This document shows, one piece after another, positions 26,879 to 35,130 of a stretch of 64,000 bases of DNA. Below the pieces are notes generated by a model. That model was not told where the DNA came from. It was given only the letters and a program-made list of their open reading frames with translations, and searched no databases. The number at the start of each line of letters is the position of its first letter. Position 1 is the stretch's first letter. The stretch covers positions 5,977,501 to 6,041,500 of the forward strand of contig NZ_CP133190.1 of the NCBI RefSeq assembly GCF_030913705.1. Direction: 5' to 3'. Both the position numbers and the translations under genes were made by a program. This stretch comes from Anaerocolumna sp. MB42-C2 (GTDB taxonomy: Bacteria > Bacillota > Clostridia > Lachnospirales > Lachnospiraceae).

Positions 26879-28720
26879 ATGGCAAAAAAAAGTAAGTCAG
26901 GTTTTATATTAGAGAAAGGCAATCCCCTGCTCCCTGGTGTAACCGTATTAAACAATGGAATTAATTTTGCCGTATCTGTATATGGCAGTGATACCTGTTG
27001 TTTAAACCTATATGATAAAGATACCGGCTCACTTAGAGAATCTGTAGTACTTACGAATCAAAACAGAACCGGCAATGTATTCTCTGTACTAATTAAAAAT
27101 CTTGATATAAATGGGATAACCTATACATATCAGGTTAGGAATAAGGAATTTATAGATCCTTATGTCAAACAAATCTATGGAAGAGAATTATATGGGAAAG
27201 TTTTAAGTGCAGAGGAAACGAAACTGCTACGGGGAGGTATTTATCAAACCGGCTTTTCCTGGCAGGGAGAGTGGCCGCTTCATATTCCTTATTCTAAATT
27301 GATTATTTATAAATTACATGTGCGGGGGTTTACCAGACACCCGTCATCCGGGGTTACGAATGGTGGAACATTTCTTGGAGTTGTTGAGAAAATACCACAT
27401 CTAAAAGAACTGGGAGTCAATTGCCTTCAATTGATGCCAATCTATGAATATAATGAAATAATCGGACAAAATGGATTCAACGGTAATCATAAAATGAATT
27501 ATTGGGGATACAGCAATGAAAATTATTATTTTGCTCCCAAAGCTTCCTATTGTGCAGAACCATCACACCAGGCGGATGAATTAAAATATATGATTGATAC
27601 CCTTCATAAAAATGGGATAGAAGTAATTATGGAGATGAATTTCGTAAAAGGATTAAATCCCGGTTTCATCCAGGACTGCCTGAGATTTTGGTATTTGGAG
27701 TACCATTTAGATGGTTTTAAGGTTTCTTCGGAAACGGTACCGGGAATTCTCATAGGTACGGATCCAATTCTTGGCAAGGTGAAACTGCTGGCTGAGGGGT
27801 GGGATGTAGACAGGATTTATCCGAAAGATATGGTACCTGATTTTAAGAATCTTGCTGAATATAATTCGGGATTTTCCGTAGATACAAAACGTTTCTTACG
27901 AGGAGATGAAGAACAAACCCCCGCCGTGGCAAACCGAATGAAAAAAAATCCGGATAAGTGCGGAGTCATCAATTATATAACAAATCATGATGGATTCACT
28001 TTAATGGATCTCTACTCTTATGATGTGAAACACAATGAGAAAAACGGTGAGAATAATCAAGATGGAGCAGATTATAATTACAGCTGGAATTGCGGAACAG
28101 AGGGTAAAACACAATCCAAGAAAGTACGGTACTTAAGAAAGAAGCAAATACGTAATGCTTTACTATTACTATTTTTAAGCCAGGGAACTCCACTTTTATT
28201 AGCCGGAGATGAATTTGGCAATTCTCAGGAGGGGAATAATAATGCGTATTGTCAGGATAATGAAATTTCCTGGCTGGACTGGGATTTATTAGAGCAAAAT
28301 AAAAGTTTATTTCAATTTGTGAAACAATTAATTAAACTTCGAACGGAACATCCGATTTTGCATATGGAAGAGCAGCTCCGCAATATGGATTACATAGCCT
28401 GCGGATTACCGGATATATCCTTTCACGGAATCAAAGCCTGGTATCCGGATTATAGCCATTACAGCAGAGTAGTGGGTGTTATGCTGGCCGGTAATTATGT
28501 TAAAATAAACAGGAATGAAAATGACCGGATTTTTTATCTGGGATTTAATATGCATTGGGAAAACCACGGTTTTGATCTCCCAAAACTGCCTGCCGGCAAA
28601 CAGTGGTATGTGCTCTATAATTCAAATACGGAAAATAATATCATGGAGGAGCAGCTATTAATCAATCAAAGAATCTATGAAATACCTGCCAGAACGGCAG
28701 TTGTTTTAATCAGTAAATAA
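26879..28720 (+). CDS. GH13 isoamylase/GlgX-like protein lacking the catalytic nucleophile
   Basis: The ATG follows GGGAGG. An N-terminal CBM48-like domain (FILEKGNPLLPGVTVLNNG) precedes a GH13 barrel. The order of motifs matches debranching enzymes, but region I (normally DVVxNHT) reads VIMEMNFVKG, and region II (normally DGFRFD) reads DGFKVSSET, so Ser replaces the nucleophile Asp. Region III AEGWD and region IV YITNHDGFTLMD are intact, as is GTPLLLAGDEFG. At 613 aa it is full-length. It is probably a non-hydrolytic glucan-binding or regulatory relative. Last gene of its operon; the function is inferred. Confidence 0.8.
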   Translation: MAKKSKSGFILEKGNPLLPGVTVLNNGINFAVSVYGSDTCCLNLYDKDTGSLRESVVLTNQNRTGNVFSVLIKNLDINGITYTYQVRNKEFIDPYVKQIYGRELYGKVLSAEETKLLRGGIYQTGFSWQGEWPLHIPYSKLIIYKLHVRGFTRHPSSGVTNGGTFLGVVEKIPHLKELGVNCLQLMPIYEYNEIIGQNGFNGNHKMNYWGYSNENYYFAPKASYCAEPSHQADELKYMIDTLHKNGIEVIMEMNFVKGLNPGFIQDCLRFWYLEYHLDGFKVSSETVPGILIGTDPILGKVKLLAEGWDVDRIYPKDMVPDFKNLAEYNSGFSVDTKRFLRGDEEQTPAVANRMKKNPDKCGVINYITNHDGFTLMDLYSYDVKHNEKNGENNQDGADYNYSWNCGTEGKTQSKKVRYLRKKQIRNALLLLFLSQGTPLLLAGDEFGNSQEGNNNAYCQDNEISWLDWDLLEQNKSLFQFVKQLIKLRTEHPILHMEEQLRNMDYIACGLPDISFHGIKAWYPDYSHYSRVVGVMLAGNYVKINRNENDRIFYLGFNMHWENHGFDLPKLPAGKQWYVLYNSNTENNIMEEQLLINQRIYEIPARTAVVLISK

Positions 28721-28729
28721 GGGGTGTAA

Positions 28730-28754
28730 GTGTGAAGAAAAAGCATCTTCACAC
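28730..28754 (+). terminator. hairpin after the GH13-like gene
   Basis: GTGTGAAGA and TCTTCACAC pair perfectly over 9 bp. No T-run follows. A second hairpin (GAGCAC/GTGCTC) lies about 25 bp further on. Confidence 0.5.
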
Positions 28755-28846
28755 TAAAAGAACTCCGAAATGAGCACGGAGGGTGCTCATTCCAAACTTC
28801 TTCCCCAATTATTTGAGATGCCACTTGCGCGGCAATTTGTTTGAAA

Positions 28847-28952
28847 GAGTGAAAGAAAATATAAAAAAGAGGGATGCCACATGGGATTCTTTCACTCATT
28901 TTTAATGGTGGCAATATCGCAGGCAGCCTGCGATATGTATGGGGTGTAAAAT
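28847..28952 (+). promoter_or_regulatory. hairpin-rich 5' leader, copy 2 of 3
   Basis: GAGTGAAAGAA (28847-28857) is complementary to TTCTTTCACTC (28887-28897). The overlapping alternative stem P1 pairs GCCAC (28876) with GTGGC (28908). P3 is TATCGCAGG (28915-28923) with CCTGCGATA (28927-28935), and ATGGGGTGTAAAAT leads into the ATG. Two mutually exclusive pairings are possible, as in attenuators. Compare 24783 and 30668. Confidence 0.55.
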
Positions 28953-29645
28953 ATGAATGGTTATGTATTGAAAATGATTGCCATAATAACAATGTTTATC
29001 GATCATACGGCAGCTATATTAATTCCCTCAGATACAATTGCATATTTAATATGCAGAAGTATCGGAAGACTGGCTTTCCCCATATTTTGTTTTCTATTAG
29101 TGGAGGGTTTTATACATACCAGCAACGTGAAGAGATATTTATTAAGATTAGGGCTTTTTGCACTAATTTCCGAAATTCCTTTTGATTTGGCATTTTCGAA
29201 CAAATCACTGCATTATGGATATATACTTCAACAGAATATATTCTTTACGTTGTTCATTGGATTAGCAGTTATTTGTTTCATGAGTATAATTGATTTAAAA
29301 TTTGCTAAAAATGTATTTATACGTAAAGGATTGGATTGTCTCGTGGTAGTATTGGGGTGTGTTTTAGCAACTGTACTTGCCACGGACTACGAATTTATGG
29401 GTGTTTTATTGATTGTTGCATTTTATGTATTCCGCTTTAATAAATTTCTGCTTACTCTTGCAGTTTTATTAGTTAACGTATCTTTTGGATTAGGATTACA
29501 GGTATTTGCGGCGTTATCTATGCTGTTCATCTTGTTTTATAACGGAAAAAGAGGTCACCAGGGAAATAAATATATATTTTATATTTTTTACCCAGCTCAT
29601 ATCTTACTGTTATATTTTATCAGCCTGCTTCCTATATTTAATTAA
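28953..29645 (+). CDS. TraX family membrane protein
   Basis: The 230-aa protein is almost entirely hydrophobic, with about eight helices. It shows the TraX blocks KMIAIITMFIDHTAAIL, GRLAFPIFCFLLVEGFIHT, RLGLFALISEIPFDLAF and QNIFFTLFIGL. TraX of F-type plasmids N-acetylates pilin; chromosomal Firmicute homologues are common and their substrate is unknown. No conjugation genes are nearby, so this is not evidence for a transfer element. It is expressed alone behind a structured leader. Confidence 0.85.
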   Translation: MNGYVLKMIAIITMFIDHTAAILIPSDTIAYLICRSIGRLAFPIFCFLLVEGFIHTSNVKRYLLRLGLFALISEIPFDLAFSNKSLHYGYILQQNIFFTLFIGLAVICFMSIIDLKFAKNVFIRKGLDCLVVVLGCVLATVLATDYEFMGVLLIVAFYVFRFNKFLLTLAVLLVNVSFGLGLQVFAALSMLFILFYNGKRGHQGNKYIFYIFYPAHILLLYFISLLPIFN

Positions 29646-29650
29646 AATGT

Positions 29651-29678
29651 ACGGGGATGAAAAACACTTCACCCCCGT
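29651..29678 (+). terminator. hairpin between convergent TraX and small Tyr-rich gene
   Basis: ACGGGG (29651-29656) pairs with CCCCGT (29673-29678), with an inner TGAA/TTCA pairing. A short T-run follows. It may act for both strands. Confidence 0.5.
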
Positions 29679-29716
29679 TTACGTTCACTTAACTTTCAAA
29701 GGCTTCAAAGCTGGGT

Positions 29717-29914
29717 TTATAAGGTCATTCCATGAGAGTAATCGTGGACATCATCGTAATTATAGTAGTTTGGATCCTGGGAGCTTCCGGACAGGTCATC
29801 TGATACCACGGAATTTTTCTCCGGAAAATAGTAAGGCATCTGTGTATCAAAATCTGTTACACTGTTTTTACTGGGAAATCGATAATAACTTCGTTTATTG
29901 TGATCAAAATACAT
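29717..29914 (-). CDS. small Tyr/Asp/Ser-rich protein (65 aa), possibly coat-like
   Basis: On the minus strand GGAGGG lies 7 bp upstream of the ATG, which supports a real gene. The product (MYFDHNKRSYYRFPSKN...) has no hydrophobic segment. It is rich in Tyr, Asp, Asn and Ser, with DPNYYNYDDVHDYSHG near the end. Such composition is seen in small spore coat proteins, but no family is recognised, so that idea rests on composition alone. It is monocistronic and convergent with TraX. Confidence 0.5.
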   Translation of the reverse strand: MYFDHNKRSYYRFPSKNSVTDFDTQMPYYFPEKNSVVSDDLSGSSQDPNYYNYDDVHDYSHGMTL

Positions 29915-30017
29915 AATTTGCCCTCCAATCTTATCCTTCTTACTGAAGTCCTTTTATTACTTTACATGTTTATTAAAACATGCTATTTTAGTGTTTGTAA
30001 TATAGGAGGAAATATAC

Positions 30018-30515
30018 ATGATTTCTTTAAAAATAATTGATATAAAAGCATTTATGAACAGTTTATTGATTCAAAATGTATTCGATAATTTTTTGTTATC
30101 GGAAATGCAGATTGTAACGTTTAATCAATTCCATCTATCCGGACGACTAAATACCGAGTATTATTCTGCAGACGAATTAGAGTTAATAGAAGGAAGACAA
30201 TATGCTACCTGGAGTGAAATTAAACCTATTGCCTATTCATTAATCAAAGGAAATAAATTACCATTGTCCATTAAAATTATCTTATTATTATCACCTGCCA
30301 ATACGGAAAAGGTACTTAAAAGATCAGGAATTGCTATACCAATCAGTGATATAAACGGATTATTTTTAAACATCCGGTTTGATAAGGGAAGTTTATATTT
30401 AATTACCGGTACTTCTATGAAAAGTTTTAATATGGATAAAACTCTCGAGCATACCTGGGATGATGATTTAAGACTGTTTTTAAAACACTATGAAATTGCT
30501 GCCGAGGAAGAGTAA
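30018..30515 (+). CDS. conserved hypothetical protein (DUF5721-like)
   Basis: The ATG has AGGAGG 8 bp upstream. The 165-aa soluble protein begins MISLKIIDIKAFMNSLLIQ and includes ATWSEIKPIAYSLIKGN and LLLSPANTEKVLKRSG. I recall this as a Lachnospiraceae family labelled DUF5721, without known function. There are no catalytic motifs, membrane segments or cysteines. It is a single-gene unit ended by the hairpin at 30617. Confidence 0.65.
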   Translation: MISLKIIDIKAFMNSLLIQNVFDNFLLSEMQIVTFNQFHLSGRLNTEYYSADELELIEGRQYATWSEIKPIAYSLIKGNKLPLSIKIILLLSPANTEKVLKRSGIAIPISDINGLFLNIRFDKGSLYLITGTSMKSFNMDKTLEHTWDDDLRLFLKHYEIAAEEE

Positions 30516-30616
30516 CAAATACAACAAAAAATTTTATGTATTTGTATATTTTTTGAATAATTCATATCTTTGGTAAGATACTAATCTTATAAAATATTGA
30601 TAATAATCGTGATCTG

Positions 30617-30645
30617 ACCGGCAGAATGCAAAACATTTTGCCGGT
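30617..30645 (+). terminator. hairpin after the DUF5721-like gene
   Basis: ACCGGCA (30617-30623) pairs with TGCCGGT (30639-30645), with an inner AATG/CATT pairing. It is a stable GC stem without a long T-run. Confidence 0.55.
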
Positions 30646-30667
30646 TATATTACTGTTATGGGAGAAG

Positions 30668-30773
30668 TGAAAGTAAATTTGATTAAAGAAAGGAAACCAC
30701 AAGTGAATTTTTTCACATTTTTATCTTGTGGAAGTATCGCAGGCCAGCCTGCGATATGTGATGGGTGTAAAAT
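30668..30773 (+). promoter_or_regulatory. hairpin-rich 5' leader, copy 3 of 3
   Basis: P1 pairs CCACAAG (30697-30703) with CTTGTGG (30725-30731) around GTGAA/TTCAC. P3 pairs TATCGCAGG (30735-30743) with CCTGCGATA (30748-30756). ATGGGTGTAAAAT then runs into ATG 30774. The stem P1 end pairs differ from copy 1 (AG/CT against AT/AT) but stay complementary. An upstream GTGAAA (30667-30672) could pair with TTTCAC instead. Confidence 0.55.
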
Positions 30774-31382
30774 ATGAGTGCAGTACTGGGACCAATACAT
30801 TATTGGTTGTATAATAAGATAAAGATGCAGGATCATTTAGTTGAAAGGGTCATAAATTTAGCAGAGAATCAGTTTTCGGAAATGGACTTAAGAAATCAAT
30901 TAGCGAATAACTACGGTACTTTAGAGAAGAAACCGCTGGAAGATATGATTGATTCATCCAATATCCATGGATGGCTTTTGGAGAGAGTAAGCTTAGTAGA
31001 ATACCGGCTGGCTTATGCCGTAACGTTTTTACTTAAAAATGATCCGGATTCTATGGATAAATTACAGGTATTAGTTTGGAATATGGGTGAAGAGATATCC
31101 GCAGCCTATCATAATAAAGATGCGGCCGAAATATATAAGAATCTGAATGATATACTTTTAGACGGAATGCCCTGCGATCATGTTAATCTGGTGATATCAC
31201 AGGATGAAAAAGAAGTTATCTGGAAGCGGAATGTATGTGTACATGAAGATTACTGGAATGAGGTTGGTGGCGATATTAAGACATATTATTTACTGAGAGA
31301 TGAATTTCTAAAAGGGTTTGTTACTGGGGCAGGTGCCACATATATAAAACAGGATGAAACCACCGGTAAAATAACGAAATAA
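30774..31382 (+). CDS. conserved hypothetical protein upstream of hemerythrin gene
   Basis: The 202-aa soluble, mostly helical protein begins MSAVLGPIHYWLYNKI. The first half has NLAENQFSEMDLRNQL and a potential helical bundle (HGWLLERVSLVEYRLAYA). The C-terminal half has a Cys/His-containing stretch (DGMPCDHVNLVIS, NVCVHEDYWNEVGG). I recall similar proteins next to hemerythrin genes in Clostridia, which fits here: the hemerythrin gene follows 86 bp downstream. A role in O2, NO or iron sensing is plausible but is only inferred from the neighbour. Confidence 0.6.
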   Translation: MSAVLGPIHYWLYNKIKMQDHLVERVINLAENQFSEMDLRNQLANNYGTLEKKPLEDMIDSSNIHGWLLERVSLVEYRLAYAVTFLLKNDPDSMDKLQVLVWNMGEEISAAYHNKDAAEIYKNLNDILLDGMPCDHVNLVISQDEKEVIWKRNVCVHEDYWNEVGGDIKTYYLLRDEFLKGFVTGAGATYIKQDETTGKITK

Positions 31383-31468
31383 TCAATATAATAAGTAGGT
31401 TGTAAAGTTAATAGAACCGGATAAATAATATGAATATGCCGGGTTTAAGCGGCAGACAGGAGTTAGTA

Positions 31469-32023
31469 ATGAACAGCATAGAGCTAATGGTGGAAGAACA
31501 TAAATACATTAAACGTATGTTAAAAGTAGTAAGAAAAGCTTGCTTTTTAGTAATGAAAGGGCAGGAAATAGATTATGAGGATTTTAGCAAAATGATAGAC
31601 TTTATTCGCAATTTTGCTGATAAACATCATCATGGCAAAGAAGAAAAATTCTTATTTAAAGAAATGCAGAGCCACTTAGGAGCAATCGGAAATAATCTTG
31701 TAACCCATGGAATGCTTGTAGAACATGATTTGGGAAGACTCTATATCAGTGACCTGGAAGATGCACTGAACCGGGTAAAAAACGGAGAGGAAGAAAGTAA
31801 ATTAGATGTAATCAGCAATGCTGTAAGCTATACACATCTTTTGAACAGGCATATTGATAAAGAAGATTCCGTTGTTTATGTATATGGAAGTAAAAATCTG
31901 TCAGCGGACATTATAGAAGATATAAACCAAAAATCAGAAGTTTTTGAACAAGAAGCAAAAGATCAGGGGATACAGGATCGATATAAGCAGATACTGGAAG
32001 AACTTGAGGGTAAATATAAATAA
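31469..32023 (+). CDS. hemerythrin HHE-domain protein
   Basis: ATG 31469 (MNSIELMVEEHKYI) has AGGAG 6 bp upstream; the in-frame ATG at 31430 has none. The non-heme di-iron ligand pattern is complete: EEHKYI, DKHHHGKEEKFLF, GMLVEHDLGR and HLLNRHIDKEDSVVY. The 184-aa length suits a single bacterial hemerythrin with a C-terminal helical extension. Such proteins bind O2 or NO, or protect Fe-S enzymes in anaerobes. It probably shares a transcript with the upstream gene. Confidence 0.85.
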   Translation: MNSIELMVEEHKYIKRMLKVVRKACFLVMKGQEIDYEDFSKMIDFIRNFADKHHHGKEEKFLFKEMQSHLGAIGNNLVTHGMLVEHDLGRLYISDLEDALNRVKNGEEESKLDVISNAVSYTHLLNRHIDKEDSVVYVYGSKNLSADIIEDINQKSEVFEQEAKDQGIQDRYKQILEELEGKYK

Positions 32024-32129
32024 TCTAAAATTGGTGGATTTTATAATGATTGACATTTATTCGTAATATAAGTAAAATATATGAAATGAGGGAATAGTTG
32101 TTATATTTCATATAATAAGGAGGTTATTT

Positions 32130-32468
32130 ATGTTACAATTTTTCAACAAAAAGAGATTAATAATGTTAGCCATTTTTAGTTTATTTATTTTTATTTCTAT
32201 TGCATCTGTTGCTTACTATCAAAAGCCAAATTTTAAAATAAGGAATGACGGCATAGTAGATAATTTTTCTATAAATAGTAAAAATCAGACTTATATAGGA
32301 AGATTATATACTAGGGATGTTCAATATTTGGGTAAAGTAGATTCTGATATAATAGATAAATATGTACAGAATTTAAAGGCACCCGATAATGCTATTGCAA
32401 TTAACATAAAATTTTATAATCATAATAATGATTTAAAATATGAAGCAAGTAAAGTACTTATTAACTAG
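32130..32468 (+). CDS. small exported or membrane-anchored protein (112 aa), unknown
   Basis: The ATG lies 7 bp after AAGGAGG. A basic N-terminus and a hydrophobic segment (about residues 11-29, LAIFSLFIFISIASVAYY) suggest an anchor or uncleaved signal. The outer part (FKIRNDGIVDNFSINSKN...) is not recognised. It has no cysteine at a lipobox. A short T-rich stretch follows, then the htpG promoter region. Confidence 0.5.
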   Translation: MLQFFNKKRLIMLAIFSLFIFISIASVAYYQKPNFKIRNDGIVDNFSINSKNQTYIGRLYTRDVQYLGKVDSDIIDKYVQNLKAPDNAIAINIKFYNHNNDLKYEASKVLIN

Positions 32469-32587
32469 CTTTTGTTTTAATTGTTTATTAGAGGAGCTGT
32501 TGCTATAGATGCACATCTCCTTTTGTACAGAACTTGGAATTGGTAAGTGGAACATCCTATGAATATCTTTAAGAGAAATTTATCTTG

Positions 32588-32614
32588 TTAGCACTCGTTT
32601 GAAATGAGTGCTAA
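32588..32614 (+). promoter_or_regulatory. CIRCE operator (HrcA binding site) upstream of htpG
   Basis: TTAGCACTC-N9-GAGTGCTAA is a perfect match to the CIRCE consensus. It ends 7 bp before the -35 hexamer of the htpG promoter, implying heat-shock control by the repressor HrcA, which itself is outside this window. Confidence 0.93.
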
Positions 32615-32621
32615 TTTTTTC

Positions 32622-32650
32622 TTGACAAAATTGTGCAGTAGTATTAATAT
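32622..32650 (+). promoter_or_regulatory. sigma-A promoter of htpG
   Basis: TTGACA (32622-32627) and TAATAT (32645-32650) are separated by 17 bp, directly downstream of CIRCE. The transcript would start near 32657 and reach the ATG within about 45 nt. Confidence 0.8.
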
Positions 32651-32700
32651 TATTTTTATCAAAATTAAAAATAATAAAAATAATATAAAGGAGCGATTTT

Positions 32701-34770
32701 ATGATGAATGAACATGGTAGCTTATCAATTAATTCGGAAAATATATTTCCCATAATTAAAAAATGGTTGTATTCCGATCATGACATTTTTTTCAGAGAAA
32801 TAATATCAAATGGCAGTGATGCGATTACAAAGTTAAAAAAGCTTGAACTTATGGGTGAAGTAACACTCCCGGAAGATAATAAATATAGGATTGATGTAAT
32901 TGTGAATCCGGAAGAAAAGACTTTAAAATTCATAGATAACGGTATTGGTATGACCGCCGATGAAGTAAAAGAATATATTAATCAGATCGCTTTCTCCGGC
33001 GCAACTGACTTTTTAAATAAATATAAGGATAAGGCAAATGAAGAACAGATCATCGGTCATTTTGGTTTAGGTTTTTATTCTGCATTTATGGTTGCAGATA
33101 AAGTTACCATAGATACTTTATCCTGGCAGGAGGGTGCAGCCAGCGTTCATTGGGAATCAGAGGGCGGAACGGAATTTGCCATGGAAGAGGGAGACCGTGA
33201 GATCAGAGGTACGGAGATAACCTTATTCTTAAATGAAGACAGTTATGAATTTGCCAACGAATACCGTGCTAAGGAAGTAATTCAGAAGTACTGTTCTTTT
33301 ATGCCTGTAGAAATCTACTTTAAAAATGCCAATGCACCGGAAGAAACAGAAGCGGTCGATGAAGCAGATGAAACTGCAGAAGAAGAGAATGTAATAGATG
33401 CTTCCGTAGATGAGAACGGCAATGTATCCGAGCAGGAGGAAAAAAAGGACGAGGACTCCGAGGCTAAAGAGGGTGAGAAGAAAGGTCCTAAAAAACCGGA
33501 ACCTATCAATAACACGACACCGCTTTGGACAAAACATCCTAATGATTGCACGGATGAAGAATATAAAGAATTTTACCGCAATGTTTTCCTTGACTATAAG
33601 GAACCGCTGTTCTGGATCCATCTGAACATGGATTATCCTTTTAATTTAAAAGGTATTTTATATTTTCCGAAGCTAAATACGGAATATGATACCCTTGAGG
33701 GAACAATTAAGTTATATAGTAACCAGGTATTTATTGCTGATAATATAAAGGAAGTTATTCCGGAATTCTTAATGCTGTTAAAAGGTACTATCGATTGTCC
33801 GGATCTTCCGTTAAATGTATCCAGAAGTGCACTTCAGAATGATGGATTTGTTAAGAAGATATCCGATTACATTACGAAAAAAGTTGCTGATAAACTTTCC
33901 GGTATGTATAAAGTGGACAAAGAAAATTATGAAAAATTCTGGGATGATATCAGTCCATTTATTAAATTCGGCTGCTTAAAAGATGATAAATTCCGTGATA
34001 AGATGAAAGATTTCATTATCTTTAAAAATCTGGAGGGCAAATATACTACATTACCGGATTATGTGAAGGCAAGCAAAGGAAAAACGGATACGGAAGCTGA
34101 TAAAGTTGAAGCAGCAGAAGCAACAACTGATAAAGAAACCAAGGATAATAAAGACGAAAAAGAAGAAAAGAACATTATCTATTATGTAACCAACGAGCAG
34201 CAGCAAAGCCAATATATTAATATGTTTAAAGAAGAAGGCATTGATGCATTGATATGTACCCATAACATAGATCAGCCGTTTATTACCCAGTTAGAGCAGC
34301 AGGAGAAATCATACCGTTTCCAGAGAATTGATGCTGATATTACAGACAGTTTTAAAGAAGAAGCCATTGAAGAAGATGCATTAAAAACTGAAAATGAAAA
34401 ACTGACAGAAATTTTCCGCAAAGCTTTAAACAAAGAAAAACTTGAAGTAAAAGTTATGAAATTAAAGAATGATAAAGTATCCTCCATGATAACTCTATCC
34501 GAGGAAAGCCGCAGAATGCAGGATATGATGAAGATGTACAATATGTACGGAATGGATCCCAGCATGTTCGGCACGAATGAAACTCTAGTATTAAATGCCA
34601 ATAATAAACTGGTTAAATATGTATTTGAAAATCAGGAAGCAGAGCATGTACCTATGATTTGTGAACAACTATATGATCTTGCTATGTTAAGTCATAAGCC
34701 TCTTGAACCGGAAGCTATGACCAAATTCATCAGCAGAAGCAATGAAATTATGCTGACATTAGCCAAATAA
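32701..34770 (+). CDS. htpG: molecular chaperone HtpG (Hsp90) with acidic linker insertions
   Basis: The 689-aa protein has the GHKL ATPase motifs REIISNGSDA, DNGIGMTADEV and GHFGLGFYSAFMVADKV, then the middle domain PLWTKHP and LNVSRSALQND. A C-terminal dimerisation domain ends it. Between N and middle domains (about residues 218-265) is a highly charged Glu/Asp/Lys insertion. A second charged insertion lies near 460-485 (ADKVEAAEATTDKETK). Most bacterial HtpG, such as that of E. coli, lack a long charged linker, which resembles eukaryotic Hsp90. A CIRCE element controls the gene, so it belongs to the HrcA regulon here. Confidence 0.95.
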   Translation: MMNEHGSLSINSENIFPIIKKWLYSDHDIFFREIISNGSDAITKLKKLELMGEVTLPEDNKYRIDVIVNPEEKTLKFIDNGIGMTADEVKEYINQIAFSGATDFLNKYKDKANEEQIIGHFGLGFYSAFMVADKVTIDTLSWQEGAASVHWESEGGTEFAMEEGDREIRGTEITLFLNEDSYEFANEYRAKEVIQKYCSFMPVEIYFKNANAPEETEAVDEADETAEEENVIDASVDENGNVSEQEEKKDEDSEAKEGEKKGPKKPEPINNTTPLWTKHPNDCTDEEYKEFYRNVFLDYKEPLFWIHLNMDYPFNLKGILYFPKLNTEYDTLEGTIKLYSNQVFIADNIKEVIPEFLMLLKGTIDCPDLPLNVSRSALQNDGFVKKISDYITKKVADKLSGMYKVDKENYEKFWDDISPFIKFGCLKDDKFRDKMKDFIIFKNLEGKYTTLPDYVKASKGKTDTEADKVEAAEATTDKETKDNKDEKEEKNIIYYVTNEQQQSQYINMFKEEGIDALICTHNIDQPFITQLEQQEKSYRFQRIDADITDSFKEEAIEEDALKTENEKLTEIFRKALNKEKLEVKVMKLKNDKVSSMITLSEESRRMQDMMKMYNMYGMDPSMFGTNETLVLNANNKLVKYVFENQEAEHVPMICEQLYDLAMLSHKPLEPEAMTKFISRSNEIMLTLAK

Positions 34771-34855
34771 GAATCAAATCTGATTTAACAAACTGCAGTT
34801 TATTTACTACTATATTTTAAGATAAATTTAAACTGATTTATAAAAAAATTTTAGA

Positions 34856-34900
34856 AGCTGATAAAAATACACTGGAATACTGTATTTTTATCAGCTTTTT
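34856..34900 (+). terminator. perfect 16-bp terminator of htpG
   Basis: AGCTGATAAAAATACA (34856-34871) is complementary to TGTATTTTTATCAGCT (34881-34896), with a 9-nt loop and a following T-run. The rest of 34901-35130 is AT-rich, with no ORF. Confidence 0.85.
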
Positions 34901-35130
34901 ATGTTATTGGAGAAGTGACCTTATGATTTAGTGGTATTTCTGAATTTTATTTATAAAATATTTATAAAGTCTTTAAGAAAAGGACTTTAAAAATGTAATA
35001 TAGTATGCTATGATTGATAGTAATAAAAACTATATATCATAGTAAAATAAATAAAATTACATGGTTGCGATTACCAATAAATGTAATTTGTTATAAATTA
35101 AAGGTATGAAGTTCTTAGGAGGATGAATGA

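Noticed and set aside
28953..29645. TraX as a sign of a conjugative element
   Set aside because: No relaxase, coupling protein or transfer genes are nearby, and chromosomal TraX homologues are common in Firmicutes.
33229..33625. Overlapping antisense ORFs within htpG
   Set aside because: They are open by chance because of the repetitive acidic codons of the linker; no ribosome binding sites were seen.
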